From Gelatoporia subvermispora B (taxonomy: Eukaryota; Basidiomycota; Agaricomycetes; Polyporales; Gelatoporiaceae), in NCBI GenBank assembly GCA_000320605.2, contig KB445807.1, forward strand, positions 617,321 through 681,320: a stretch of DNA of 64,000 nt, in the 5' to 3' direction. Position 1 is the first letter of the stretch. Each line of letters starts with the position of its first letter. Below the pieces are notes generated by a model. It had not been told where the DNA came from, ran no database searches, and saw only the letters and a list, made by a program, of their open reading frames with translations. This document shows positions 24,433 to 37,200 of this stretch, one piece after another. The position numbers and the translations under genes were made by a program.

Positions 24433-27359
24433 CAACCGTCGTCAAAGTTCCGAGATGCTGACGACGCGGTCCAGATAACGACAATCGACGGTTCGTCGTT
24501 GCGGCGCAGTGGCAGCGGAGGTCGTCCCTCTCTTCGTTCCCTAGAAGACTGCAAAGCTATGTCGTGATAACTCCTTGGTACAGACGTCAGGTATCGTACC
24601 TTAGGGGCTTTCGTGCGTCAGACAATGATAGGAGCCGGGCTGACCGGACTTCAAATAGCAAGTGTTCCTCGCAGCTCAGGTTGCAGCTACGGTTTGCAGC
24701 ATTCGAGGGAGGAGGAAGGGGAGAGACAGGATGGATTATAGAATCGTAATAGAGAGTTGATCGCGCCTCCGGGGTATCGGAGCCGCATGGTGCTTTTTGT
24801 TTCGCGCTCTAATTGTGAGCGGTGAAGACAACCAAGGCGATACGCCCGTGCTTCAGCGGCTCAGCCACATCCCATCTTGGCGCCAAAGATGAGATTAGAT
24901 ATGGCCCGCCTGTCGTTGCTGGATTCTGCCAGGAGGTGATTGAAGCTGTCCCAGCCGACATTATCGAGTGCGATATGAGGCAGAAGAGGACGAACAAATT
25001 CCGTTCATTTGTATATCATAGCTAACGGAACAGTTGCGCTCTGTTGCTGGGTTTTGCCCTCATGGGAATTAATTTTCGATATTTGCTGTGGCCGTGCATC
25101 GCAATCATACTTGGGCGCGACGAACTTGCGAATCATGAATAGTTTAGGAAGTCGCCCTCGATGGCTTATCGCACAAAATCATTTTGACGCTGTGTTTCCT
25201 TTACAACGCTCGTCCCGGGATGTTGTGAGAGGCATTGGTACATCATGGTATAATGATGACCAACGCGAGATAGGCGCATGCTGTAGTGCTAACATAGTAA
25301 ATGGCTGAGCTCCCTCGGGGTCGCTCGGGACCACAGATTCTCAGCTACAATATATGTATGGTTTGCTTCCTTGTACTGTATGACATCTCATATTTGTTCG
25401 GGAACTGCATGTGGCTTTCCAAGATCGGAGATCACTAAACCAGTTCGTGAATGTTAACCGGAAAGCAAAGGCACCATAACATAACACGCTTCGAGATTCT
25501 GCACGAGATGTTCCACTGTTTTTCTCTACAGGAGATTTCGATATAACAACCTTGCATGCGCTTTCGACTCCTCGTAGGCCGAACGGGACATTTTGCAATA
25601 GCATTCCAAGTTATAATCCTCCGGGTCCCAAAGCCATCTTTCCCCCAAAAAACCGGGAATATTTAATCTGTCATTTTTACTACAGAATCCCATGATGGAA
25701 AAAAAGTCCGCAGGATTGCACGACGATGAATTCGGCCCGTCGCCGTGAACCGTGAACATCGGTGATCTCGCCTCAGCAGGAAGCCTAAGCGCTAATCAAG
25801 ATAAGATAAAGATGTAACTAGATCTGGCGAGGCCCTCCGAGGGCTTCCATCGCAGGCACGCGCTACATAATCAACGACTCTTCGACTCAACGTTCTGCTC
25901 AGTTTCAATTCCTCGTCCACTTTCCTGCAGGAATGGCAATACGTATTCGTGGCATGTCTCTCTATGACATTGCGCACAGAGGAGCTGCCTATTCACTTGT
26001 CGGTCTCTTTGCTTGGGGAGTGGTTATGATCGGAGTCGTCCACCGGGATAACATGCGCAGAGGCGAAGGTGCGGTGCCGCAATCGTGTATCATTTGAACT
26101 CTCTAACCTGTTTAAATATAACTTCTAGAGGTAAGGTGATACTCCTGAGGTTGAAGTTATCTGATACGAGCAATGTCGGGGAAGGCATGGGCGCAACATC
26201 AAGCTATGCTTGCCAACGCAAAACAGGTGCGCCGCTTCGCCCCACAGTGTCATGCTTTTACTCAAATCCAGCCCTGTGGCCAAGTAGGAGGAGGAAAACG
26301 CGCTTGCGCTTGCACAGAGCGCTCAGAGCATCTTGGACAACCGGAGAAACTCATGAGGCTATGGTTTGTCATCTGTTTTGTTTCATAGTGAGGTCATAAG
26401 TGACTGAACAGTGTCCGGTACAGCCTTATTCAGCGCCTTATTTCTGTGGTCCTTGTATTACGAATGCAGCTGCATGAGATCGCACATCGTCTGTATGGTA
26501 CATGAAGGCTGAGAATCGTTTGGTTTCTTACCTTCTGCGGCCTTCCGCCCGAAGGTGATAACACCGTATAGGTATGTCTGTCATGTCAACTGACGCACAG
26601 AATGCTCAGCAATCTTACTATTTCCCATTCGCGTTACCCGATAGGTCTGATCTTCGCATATCTAACCCTCACCTCACAACACTGTGCGTCCTTACAACTT
26701 TACGATCGCATGTTCGCATTGGCCTCTTTCCCTACTGTCTCGGAAGGTGCAATACAAAACCGTCCACCTGAGAATTACTGCTCATACCTCATTGTCTGCT
26801 CCATTCCTTCTCTGACTTCGCCGTACACGTTGCGGTTAAGATCCATCCGGATGCAAATCCAGACCAAGCACCATTCCACACACTAGAACCCTCTCATTCT
26901 TTCAGCAGGCTCCGTCAATACCATATTCCTTCGAAGACTGACTGAAGCTGACTGAAGGCGGGTCCATTTAGCTCGTTCTCATCCGCTCAGTTTCGATTGG
27001 AAAGTGGTTCTATGCCAAGAGCCAGGCACGAAGTAAAATCCATGATCTTTATGTACCAACTCAGTGTTGCCCTATCCGAGCGCCAAAGCTAGTCAGCTCA
27101 GCCGAGCGGTGTCCAAAGCAAATTCAGTACATGCTTTGTACACCACCGTACGTAGCGCTCGTTTGACGCTTGCTGCGCTGGAGCCGAGCGCAACGTGCCC
27201 GCCTTGCTTTTGATCTCAGCGAATACGGACGTACACCCGCGGGCAGCACAGACATGCGTGCTACACGTGTATCTATTGTTCCTCTAGCGATCTCTGCTTC
27301 AAAAGGCGCAGCAACGCTCCCATCTCATCACTGCTGCTGACCACCGCCCACCTCCCAAA
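24433..27359. other. Long intergenic region, no gene seen
   Basis: About 2.9 kb between two genes transcribed away from each other. No open frame exceeds about 105 codons, and none shows a domain or a convincing splice partner. Both flanking promoters should be inside. No transposon ends or repeats were recognised by eye. Confidence 0.4.
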
Positions 27360-29656
27360 ATGTACTCGAGCTTGTCCTCCGAAGGAGTGACACCCGTGAA
27401 AATCAAGAACCATCCCGTTTACTTCTTGACTGGTGGTGATGTTCACTTTCAAGTGAGTGATCGCTGCTGATTTGCATGCTACTGCTGATCGATCGTCGGT
27501 ACACAGGTGAAGAACTACAGGTTCCGCATTCACCGCTATTTCTTTGAGCGCGAGTCGGCCTTCTGGAGGGAGAGACTCGCGAGCCCGACTTCAGCTGGAC
27601 AGAGCCCGAAAGGATCGCTCGACAATCCGTTCATTTTGGAGGATGTTCATCCTGATGACTTCTCCCGCTTTCTCTGGGTATTCTACAATCCGTAAGTTCT
27701 CAGCGTATCGGCCCCGTATAGCCATTAACGGCAGACATGCATAGCCAATACTCGATCTACGACGCAACAGTCGAGGACTGGACGGCGGTCTTGAAGTTGG
27801 CATTCGACTGGCGGTTCCAGGAGGTCAAGAAGCTCGTCACGCGGGAGCTCGAGAAGTTTGCCCTCGACCCTGTGTTCAAGATCGAGCTGTACCAAAGCTA
27901 CGAGCTCGACCGCAAGCTGCTTATTCCCGCCTTCATTCAGCTCTGCACGCGCCCGGAACCGATCGACGTCAAAGAGGGCCGTCAGCTCGGCATCGAGACC
28001 GCGCTCCTCGTCGCGCAGGCCCGCGAGCGTGCACGTAGTTCGCGCGTCGCCACGCCTACGGAATTTGCGGACACGGAGCTCGCGTCGGTGATCAAGGATG
28101 TGTTCGGGATCGTCGAGCCGGCGGTGTCTGCGCTCAGCCCTCTCGCCGGGACATCGGGCTGCGGGGCGTTCACGGGGGTGAAGTCGAAGACGCAGGACCC
28201 GGTCACGCCGATTACTGCGTCGGCATCAATGTCTGCGTTCAACGGATCCTCGAACAATCCCTTCGGTAACGTAGACGCGCTGGCGAATGGCAATGGCACA
28301 AACGGTAGCACTGCGACGGGTAGTTCCACCCCTTCTGGAGGTCAATCCATGTTGAGCGAGTCCGCACCTACTCTGGCCTCAGAACTGATTGGTGCTTCGG
28401 ACGTGCAGGAAATCCAGCGGCAACGACTGGAGCTTCTGATCCCGAGCCCTGTGAAAAGCCGAACCCGTCCGCTACTTCCGCACCAGATTCCAGTACCTCC
28501 AGCACCACTCTCGGGCAGTCAGACCTCAGTCCTTCCAACGGCACGACTCACACAGGCGCAGGCGCCTCAGAATCCGACGCAGGAAAGTCTGGCACCTTCG
28601 TTGCACCTGCATCTTCCGAGCGGCCCGGAGAGGCAGCAGATGGTGAAGCCGGGGATACGGACGCAGGAGCAACAGGGAAGCCGGATAACAAGACCAAGAA
28701 AAGCCACCCCAATGCAAACAAAGGGAACAGCAGAGGAGGGGCAAAAGGACCCAAGCCTTGAGGTTCAGATCACGGAGGAAACAGCACGTACTGGCAATGT
28801 AGCTCTGGATGTCACCTCTAATATCACGGTCTCTTCCGATGCTTCTACCTCTGCCATTTCTCGTTGCGATGGTCGTGTGCAGCAAACTGATTCGTCCTCT
28901 GGACCAGAAGCCGGGCAAACTCTACGGTTGTCTCTTGTGATCTCTGAAGCTGTAGGCGAGAATCCCGCAACTCAGCAGTACGCTGTCCAGAACAGGAAGG
29001 ACGGCAAGGACGCTCCTGTCACTTTACCTCTACTCGGCGGCGGCCTTGTCGACGCTGAGCCGAGTACGTCTTCAGGCACCTCGTGCCCTCCCGAGACCGG
29101 TACAGAAGTCCACGAAACGGGTGGTGTGCACGCTAGCGATGCTCGCCCGCAAACCGAGCCCGCCGGAGCAGACCGCATCGCTCCTGACGTACAAGGACAT
29201 ATGTTCTCAGAGCATCATGAAGGGCGTGTCGGAGACCTTGATACCTGCAAATCCCAACCTCCACGAGCGCAAGCTGTACTGCCAGAGGAAGCGAACGACG
29301 CCGCGCTCGTGAATACCTCTTCAGTCACAATGATGGTTGAAGATCCGCTAGACCCGTTAAAGCTCGATGTGGCGCCAGCGGATACTGCGCCGGAACGTGA
29401 AGATGCTACCCGCTCGAATGACACCACAGCGCCGTTAGCAGTAGCAGACGAAGCGAAGGCAGGTCCATCGGCGGACCAGTCCGAGGCACTAGGAAGTGGT
29501 GCTGAGGAGCCGGAAGTAGGGGCGGAGACGTCCCAGGCCACGGAGACTGGCGAGGAGAGCGTTCAGCCCTCCCAGGCGCAAGACCAGGACCGCACCGAGA
29601 ACACGGCGGAGGCTGCATCTACACCGTCTGGCGTTGAGAGCTTGATCGAGACGTAA
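27360..29656 (+). CDS. BTB/POZ-domain protein with long disordered tail
   Basis: Exons 27360-27452, 27507-27691 and 27745-29656, with introns of 54 and 53 nt, yield 729 residues. The N-terminal part fits the BTB domain of the large agaricomycete family: HPVYFLTGGDVHFQVKNYRF, then IHRYFFERESAFWRERL, PFILEDVHPDDFSRFLWVFY and the BTB-back-like DWTAVLKLAFDWRFQEVKKL. BTB domains mediate protein-protein contacts and often serve as Cullin-3 adaptors. From residue about 180 onward the chain is low-complexity, Ser/Thr/Pro-rich, then strongly acidic (Glu/Asp/Ala repeats at 29350-29640). The combination of a BTB head and a 550-residue disordered tail is longer than the usual 300-residue form. Confidence 0.82.
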
Positions 29657-30248
29657 GATCGGACTTCGCGATGGTTGTGGAGACAGCAAGAGGGTCAAGT
29701 GGGGATCTAGGAGCGATTATGTAGCGAAGATTCGGCAAGTGCGTCTTTTGAGGACACAAGGCGTCATTGGAGGAGCTTGAACTTGAGAGAGCACTCTGGG
29801 GGCACTGCGGGCGGGTGCGCTGGGTCGGGATGGCTTACAGCGATTGAGCAGCTCTTATCACTGCAGTAGGACAGCACACCAACGCTGGCGTTGTATATAA
29901 TATGTACCGAGACGATTCGATTTGTTGGCGGCCTCTTTGTAATGTATCTACTCGAGTTGGCGATCACATGTAACCGTTGTATCACTTGTACCCTAGCTGC
30001 CATGTTTTCGCAATTTACACGAGAATAACAATATTTACCACGCCTGAGCATGACCCCAGTCATCGGCATGGGCGAGACATACGAGACGAGCATGCACTGG
30101 AACAAGGTGTAGTAGATTGGTTGTACCCATGACACGCCGCGCGCAGTTGCTGTCGAAGAGCTACTGAAGTAACTGCGTAGATATACAATCTCATATACTC
30201 GAATTCTACGACACTGCCATCGTAAAACGAAAGACTGGTCGGTATCAC
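29657..30248. other. Intergenic region between convergent genes
   Basis: About 590 bases between the 3' ends of the BTB and acyltransferase genes. Frames present are unsupported. It probably holds both polyadenylation regions. Confidence 0.4.
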
Positions 30249-31582
30249 TTAGATAGTCCACCGTAATATCATACCGTATAGGTAACGTATGGGAGACACA
30301 GGCAACACCTCCGACCGACCGAGCCCCGCCCTGACCGCCCAATCCACATAGCACGGCATCGAAACACTAAACCACACGAGCACCCAGACATACCCCACGA
30401 CGCGCCCAACTTCACGCAACGCGGACTCGGCCCTCCATCGATTTGCGAGTGCAAACACACCATCTTCGATGGATATTGCCACGGACTGCAGCATGAAGAA
30501 CGGGAGGGACGCGCCGAGGTATGCGGGCCCGAGCATCAGGTCGCCGCCGGAGTGCATGATGCCGGAGACCAGGAAGGCGACGTAGAGTTGAGTATAGGAA
30601 GAGGCGGTCGTGCCTTGCTCGAATCCCAGGGAATGGCATGCGAGTTTCCCGTATGCGGAGACAAACTAATCGAAAGAGGCTGGAACTCAGAGCGCTTGAG
30701 TAGTAGCAGGGGAAAAGCAAATACTTACACGACGTATCAATTGGTGCCACGTCCGTCTAAGTAGCACATTAGCAGCACGCTCTCGTTCACCGCAGCGAGG
30801 AAAACTTACCCCCAAAAGCGTCGCACAGTGTACGCATCGCGCCAGACGCCGAAGAGATCAGGCCAGGACTCCGGGTCGGAGTACCCAAGGCCGACATGAA
30901 CGGCGGCCAGCAAGGAATACTGCATCGTGATCATTCCGTACGGAGTATATCCCCATGCTACGATGCTCAGACATCGCATTCCGTATCCCTGCGACGCTAT
31001 CGATCGGGCCTCGATCCCGGAGCGGGCGAACAGTGGGTTCAGGTGGATGTACGATTGTGCGATGTCGAGGAGGAGGAAGCAGCGCATTAAACGTAGGAGT
31101 TGTTTACGAACAAAGACACGGTGGGTATCTTGTGGCGGCGAAGGGACGTTAGCGACCTGCTCGGCGTAGATGCTAAGCACAGTCGCACGCATACAAGTTG
31201 TGAAAAGGCGAACCTGCCAATTCCAGCCAACGCCGCGTGGGCAGTGGCCGATGCACAGCACCCAGTACACCCTCCTGTGAAACGGCATCGCATCGGGAGC
31301 GACCACATCGTGCTTGTGACGAAAGTCGCGCAGTGGGTCCACCGAGAAGATCAGATACACGGCGGTGAGGAGATGTCCCGTTAATGCCGACCCCATTGAG
31401 TAGTCCTGCAGCGCATCGCCAGTGGTGGCATTCAGCGCCCTGACGGTCATCGCAGCATACGCCGTAAATGCGCCGTATCTCGCAATGTTCGGGACTTGTG
31501 CAGCGATGACGAATGCGAGGAGAATATTTGGGAGAAGTAAATCGGTCAGAACGTTGAGTGGCGGCCGCCCCGCCGACGCCAT
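30249..31582 (-). CDS. Wax-synthase-like membrane O-acyltransferase
   Basis: Multi-pass membrane protein of the wax synthase/MBOAT-like family (pfam13813 type). Fungal members acetylate or acylate terpenoids and other lipophilic alcohols. It starts at MASAGRPPLNVLTDLLLPN. The family block PRGVGWNWQ appears near 31210, and a likely 57-nt intron without an in-frame stop follows before VANVPSPP, so the unspliced frame stays open. Two further introns near 30780-30810 and 30690-30740 join RRFWG to RTWHQLIRR and then to FVSAYGKLACHSLGFEQG. The conserved catalytic histidine lies in SGIMHSGGD (about 30550). The C-terminus ends MILRWTI, TAG near 30249. No terpene cyclase or P450 gene was recognised next to it in this window, so a cluster role is not supported. 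Confidence 0.75.
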
Positions 31583-32600
31583 CGTGACGGTGAAGTGGGG
31601 AGTAGACTTGGTAGGTTAATATAAACCGAGTAACTGGAGCTTTTCGGCGCCTTGAGGGTGTGTTGGTCCATGCGAACAGATGCCACACAGTTCGGCGGTC
31701 TGGGAAGGATCCCGAATGCCGTTGCTCCCCGGCGAGGACAGTTGTGATTCCCGCGAACCGTAAGAGAGAATAGGTCCCTCGCTTCAGTTGCAGAAATCAC
31801 CGCCAGATGCTCGAACTGATGCTTCGCGTTTGCTCGCATCATCGTCTAGCGCACCCCCAAGTTATCATTCGATGTCAGCTGGGCGGCGTGCCATCGTTGA
31901 TGCGCGTTTGGACCGAGTATGGTTGTCCGGATGCTTCATCTGCTGTATCTCCGTCTGTCGGGTCGAGCAGTTGCTTCTCGAGATGAGAGATGTGGCGCGA
32001 TGGTCCTAGGAACCTCGCGCGAGGATACAGGGTGCACTATGCCATGAATTCAAGTGCAACACAAGTTAAGAAATGCACCTTCCGATCAGCTGGGACCAAT
32101 TGCCTATGCCATCTAGATCTAAGACCTCGGCGGAAGAAGAAAGAAGGCCAGATCAATCGCGGCCCGCCATGTCCGCCGTCATCAAGGTGTGCACGTGGAA
32201 CTTCACAAGACCAGGCCATACGGAGGGGTCGGACGGTCAACTTCGCGCAGTAGTATACCGAGAGGCGACTGCGCCGGCAGGCGTAGTAGCGGCGATGGCG
32301 TAAGGTAAATCATTGCTACGGGGTCGCGGGAACATAGGAAAAAATCGAAAAGTCCGAAGATGACTGCAGGTAGCCGGCGTAGGTCCGGATACAGGTGGTG
32401 AGAGGCTATATGCGCTTGTCCGACCTAGTGAAGGAGCAGAGCTGCGTCGGCGGAAGATATGGTGCGAACGACATGGCCTGGCGGTCTGGCAAATCCTAAG
32501 ATAGAAGCATACGCGGCCTCGGAAGGACACGGCTCCTGTTCAGGAGCGTATTGGGCACCGATGTCTACTCGTGGTCGGGCTTTGCGATTGTGGAAACCCA
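31583..32600. other. Intergenic region, no gene seen
   Basis: About 1 kb upstream of the acyltransferase gene, at the border between the gene-dense and repeat-rich halves of the window. Short frames only. Confidence 0.4.
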
Positions 32601-32639
32601 TTTACGCGTGCGGCATGCTGTCGGTTCGATGAGCTATGC

Positions 32640-33894
32640 TGCACGGGCCAGGAGGTGGGATAGAGCCATACACAGAGTGTCCTCAACGCCGAGAAGAAGA
32701 GACAGTCTTGTACAGAGTACCGTTGCGCGTCGAAGACAAAACAACGGCGCACCTGTATGCGGAGGAGCAGAGAGAACGCGTATGTCGAGACGTTCGGGAG
32801 TAATTTGGCAAGGTATTCGTTGGTTTGGGCACCGCAGGCAGTCGCATCTCATCCTGCAGTTGGACTGCGGCCCTATGTCGAAGTGATCATTGCGCAAGGG
32901 TGCACTGACCTATCACACAAACATCGTCAAGCATTAATTGAAAAGCAACGTCAGAGATTTCGCGTACCCGTGAATACTACATCGCGCGATCCCGCCAAGC
33001 CAAGGCCCTCGTCTAGTGTTGTGCCGGGCCGGGCTTTCGAGCCCGAGCCGAGCCGGGCGGGCCCTCCTGAGGCCGGGCCGAGCCGAGCCCAAGCCGTCTT
33101 GAAGCCCGCTGTGAGGGCCCGGCCTGAACTTTTGAAAGCCCGAGCCGAGCCCGGAAGCCCAGGGCTTCTATTCTTGTATAATTGTTGTGTAAGGCAGTAG
33201 TAGATTATTTGGGACATACCTGGATGTAACTTCTGCCCTGCTAAGGTGGTAAACAACCATTTAGAATCAACTCCGGGGTCTCGCTGAAGTACAGATGTGA
33301 TCGTGAATTCGTGCAGAAGTCACGTGACATGTTGTACTTGCATCCCCGCGTACCTTCCGAGGCATTCTCTTGCGACGTCTCACGATATTTCGATACCTAC
33401 AGCGTTCTGTTATATTCGGTAAGTGTCAGTTCAACGCTTTTGCATTGCAAAAATGATATATTACTTACCTACCACTACATGCGAAAAGCCCGGGCTAAAG
33501 CCCGGCCGAGCCGAGCCAGGCCCGAGCCCTCCCCAGCGGGCCCGGCTCACGGTTTGGAAAGCCCTGGGCCGCCCTAAGCCGAGCCCAAGCCCGGGCTTTC
33601 GAGCCGAGCCGGGCCTGGCACAACACTACCCTCGTCATTCCACGCGACATCAACCCGGACTCGCCCACATCTTCGAGTGTCCATTCCGGTTCTTCCCCAC
33701 ACGCGCAATCCAGGTTCCTTCCCTTCGTTCGTGCACCCGCCAGGGGTCAGAACGAGTGCAATCGACACGAGGGCCAGGAACGCGTCATCTCGTCTGCCGT
33801 CCATCGCCGGTCAACGAAGTGATCACCTGGTGTAGATGAGTTAGGGAGAAATCCTGCTGGGAAGCGGGAACACACATACCGTATCCGGGCGGGG
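32640..33894. repeat. Degenerate duplicated segment E, left part (interrupted)
   Basis: The stretch around 32695-32810 aligns by eye with 54750-54860 (shared frame of type VLYRVP...RVEDKTT against VLYKVP...RIEDETI). The stretch 33640-33890 aligns with 54110-54310, 55040-55270 and 62270-62520. The copy is split by the hAT-type element at 33014 and by the copia element inserted at 33895; its right part continues at 39119. The protein-like traces are broken by stops, so I call a relic, not a gene. Confidence 0.5.
33014..33628. mobile_element. hAT-type non-autonomous element (MITE-like), 615 bp
   Basis: Terminal inverted repeats TAGTGTTGTGCC (33014-33025) and GGCACAACACTA (33617-33628) are flanked by an exact 8-bp target duplication CCCTCGTC (33006-33013 and 33629-33636). 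The 8-bp duplication is the hAT hallmark. The subterminal regions are dense in GC-rich repeats of the type GAGCCGAGCC and GCCCGGGCTTTCGAGC on both sides, in inverted arrangement, while the centre is AT-rich. No transposase frame is present. Confidence 0.85.
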
Positions 33895-34279
33895 TGTTGG
33901 AAATCAAGGTGACGCATCCCGCAGTGCGCGCGCGCGAGTGCGTCGGCGTGAGTTGACGGCGGCGCGCCACATCCATATATGGAAAGCCACCCGATTCACA
34001 AGTACGTTCGATCCTGACATGAGATGCTTCCGCGTACTGTATAGTTATTATGTAAGACTCGTCTCTTTTCTGTCCCCGTTTACGATAGAGCCCTCAGACT
34101 GATTGAACCGTCTGAGGGTGAGTAGTATTATATTATATCACGTATCTACATGTGTGCTGATGTACCTAGTGTTAACGGCGTCGTATCGCTCGTTCTAGGT
34201 ACTTAAATATATAGACTGATTGAACCGTCTGAGGTGTTAACGGCGTCGTATCGCTCGTTCTAGACCTGCGAATCTAAGA
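33895..34279 (+). repeat. Left LTR of the copia element, 385 bp
   Basis: Begins TGTTGGAAATCAAGG and ends GCGAATCTAAGA. It contains a tandem internal repeat: the string gtgttaacggcgtcgtatcg occurs twice, each time near cagactgattgaaccgtctg. CCTCAGAC and GTCTGAGG form an 8-bp hairpin. It differs from the right LTR at five positions, all transitions. Confidence 0.95.
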
Positions 34280-34292
34280 GGTTATGAGCCCC
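34280..34292 (+). promoter_or_regulatory. Likely tRNA primer-binding site of the copia element
   Basis: GGTTATGAGCCCC lies immediately inside the left LTR, where the minus-strand primer site is expected, and resembles the usual TGGTATCAGAGC-type site. The gag start codon ATG (34284-34286) lies within it. Confidence 0.5.
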
Positions 34293-37200
34293 GAAGCGCC
34301 TCCGCTAGAACGCGATGATACCCGAGATGCCAATGGGCTCTCGGGAATCTCTCACCTGAAAACGGATGGTTCGAATTGGCCGGTCTTCAAGACCCGCCTG
34401 GCCTGGGCCCTGGATGCACGAGACCTGCATGGGCACCTCACGGGAGAGGATCCCCGGCCACTGGACCCGCTCGCAGACTGGCCTGCTGGAACAGCGCCTC
34501 TGCCATCACTCGCGGAGAGCGCAGATGCACAACTGCTGCTTGCGCAAGGAGAAGTACTGCCCTTACCCTCGAAGGACAAGAAACTCGACGAAAAATACAC
34601 GTTAGACTACCGCGCCTGGCGCAAGAAAGAAGCAAAAGCTTGAGACCTACTCGCACGCCTTGTCCCCGACAGTGTCCTTCGCAGAATGAAGCGCAATGGC
34701 GATAGCGTCGCAGACATGTGGACGTGGATCTGCTCCGAATTCGAAGATAAGACGCCACTCGTCCAATCAAACACGCTCGAGCGTTTTCAGACTATGCGCT
34801 GCTCGGAACACGGCGACGTCTCGAAACACCTCGACACGCTTGGAGAAATGGTCGAAGAACTGTCGGCGATAGGCGTCGAAGTCTCCGACCAAGACTACTG
34901 CGCACAGATTCTCAAGTCCGTCCCCTCCCAGTACGCGGACTTCCTATCCGGAATGATGAACGCCGGCCGACTACTCGGGACGTTCATCACCCCGGACCAA
35001 GCCATCCAGTACCTCAAGCAGGAGTACGAGCGGAAACGCTTACCTAGCAAGGGAGCGACAAAGACCAAGAGCGCGAAAGATGAGCGGGACGCAGCGTACT
35101 ATTCGAACAATGGGTATAAGAAGCCCACAGGCAGAAACAAGGACGACAAGCCTAGCGGGACCAGGAGGGAGCTGACTTGCTGGAACTGCGGAAGTACAGG
35201 GCATCGCAGAAGCCAGTGTCCGAGCCCCAGGCGAAAGAACGACACCGGCGGAGACGGCGATGCAAAGGAGAAAATCGCGGCAAACGCGGCACAGGACGAG
35301 GATAGCGATGTTGAGTACAGTTGGATGGCAGCTGTAGTTGAATCCGAGTCAGATAGCGAAAATGACATCTCATTTGCCACTTATCTCCACGAGACCGACC
35401 CTTACCACGATATGCTGCATCTTGCCGACGTGTCTGATTCGGAGGATGAGGACGAAGATTTCCTGGCAGGATTATGAGACGACCCAACCTACTCAGAATT
35501 GGATGAGGAGGTCCACAGCGACGGAGAGGACGAGGAGGACGTATCAGACGAAATCGATATAGCTGCAGTGGTACACCAAGACTCTGGGTGCAAAAACATC
35601 GATCTATACGATTCAGGGGCAATGAAACACCTCTCACCATTCCGAGAACGATTCTCCTCGCTCAAGAAAATTGCTCCAAAGCCCATCAACGCCGTGAACC
35701 AACAGCAATTCCATGCGATTGGGGTCGGCGATATGGTGGTCGAGGTGCCCAACGGATCTGGGTTCTCTAAGATATGCCTTCGCGACGTACTATACGCGCC
35801 TCAGATGGGTGTCACGCTGGTGTCTGTGGGTTGTATCGACGCAGCGGGGTACTCGGCCTTATTCGGGGGCGGACGCTGCGAGATACGCGATAAGGATGGC
35901 ACCGTAGTGGGGGAGATACTCCGCAGTGGCGGTCTATACAAAGTCGAACACGAAGGGGAATCTGCTTACTCAACGCTTGAAGAAGTTACCCTGGAAGAGT
36001 TACATCATCGTCTTGGTCACGCCTTGCCCGAAGCCATCCAGCAGCTCGTTAGCCGTGGGCTGGTGACAGGTGTCAAGCTCGTTGGAGCAAGACATGTCAA
36101 ATTTTGTGATTCCTGCGTCTTCGCGAAGACACGGAGGAAGCCAGTGCCGAGAGAGCGTTCTAGTGCCCTTGCAGAGGAGGTTAGGGATATCGTCCACACA
36201 GATGTCTGGGGCCCCGCCGACGTAGCGTCTCCAGGTGGACGACGATACTATGTCAGCTTCACAGATGACAAATCGAGATTGTCAGCGACGTACCTCATGC
36301 GCAACAAGTCGGAAGTTCGCTGGATGTATTTGAAATATCGCGGCTGGTTGAAGTCGAAGTTCAAGAAGACAATCGGCATACTGCAAAGCGACCGTGGAGG
36401 CGAATACCTTGCCGAAGAATTACAAGACATCCTTGATGAGGATGGCACCCAACATCGGCTCACGGTACACGACACCCCCGAAGAGAATGGAGTGGCCGAG
36501 CGCCTGAACGGCGTCTTGCTTAATTGTGTGCGAGCTATGCTGCACAACAGCGCGTTACTGAAAAGTATGTGGGGAGAAGCTGTCATGCATGTGATGTGGC
36601 TGAAGAACCGGATGACCACGAGGCCTCTCGGGAGTGACACCATGCCATACGAGGCAGCTTTCGGCGCGAAACCGGACCTATCCAGCGCCCACGCCTTCGG
36701 TTGCAATGTCTGGGTGCACGACCCCTCCGGTTTGAAACTCGACGGCCGCGCGTGAGAGGGCAAGTGGATTGGAATCGACCTACGCAGCCAAGGGCATCGC
36801 ATATACTGGCCAAAGACTCGCGCTGTCACAGTCGAGAGGACCGTAGTCTTCAAGCCCACCGCGCCGCAGAATGCCCCGCTCGAGGGGGAGGAGAGCTCTA
36901 AAGCAAGTGAGCAGCGAGTCGAGCAGGGAGCATCCGCACATCCAGAGACAGCCCCAGAATCAGCAGAATCCCGCGGAATGCGAACGCGCAAGCCAAGCGC
37001 ATACATATAGCACATTCTCGAGGGAGAAAACACCGAGAAACTACCGACCGGGCTGAGGATAGCCACAGAGACCGCAGCGTCAGCCAAGGAAGCACAAGAT
37101 TCAGGGGGAGCAGAAGTCGAATGGGCGATGGCTGCTGCGACCTCAGATGCGGAGGGTTTAGAACCTTGCAGCCTGGCCGAGGCGAAGAGACGTCCAGACT

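Noticed and set aside
27858..29312. Several plus and minus frames inside the BTB gene
   Set aside because: They are shadows of the long GC-rich third exon.
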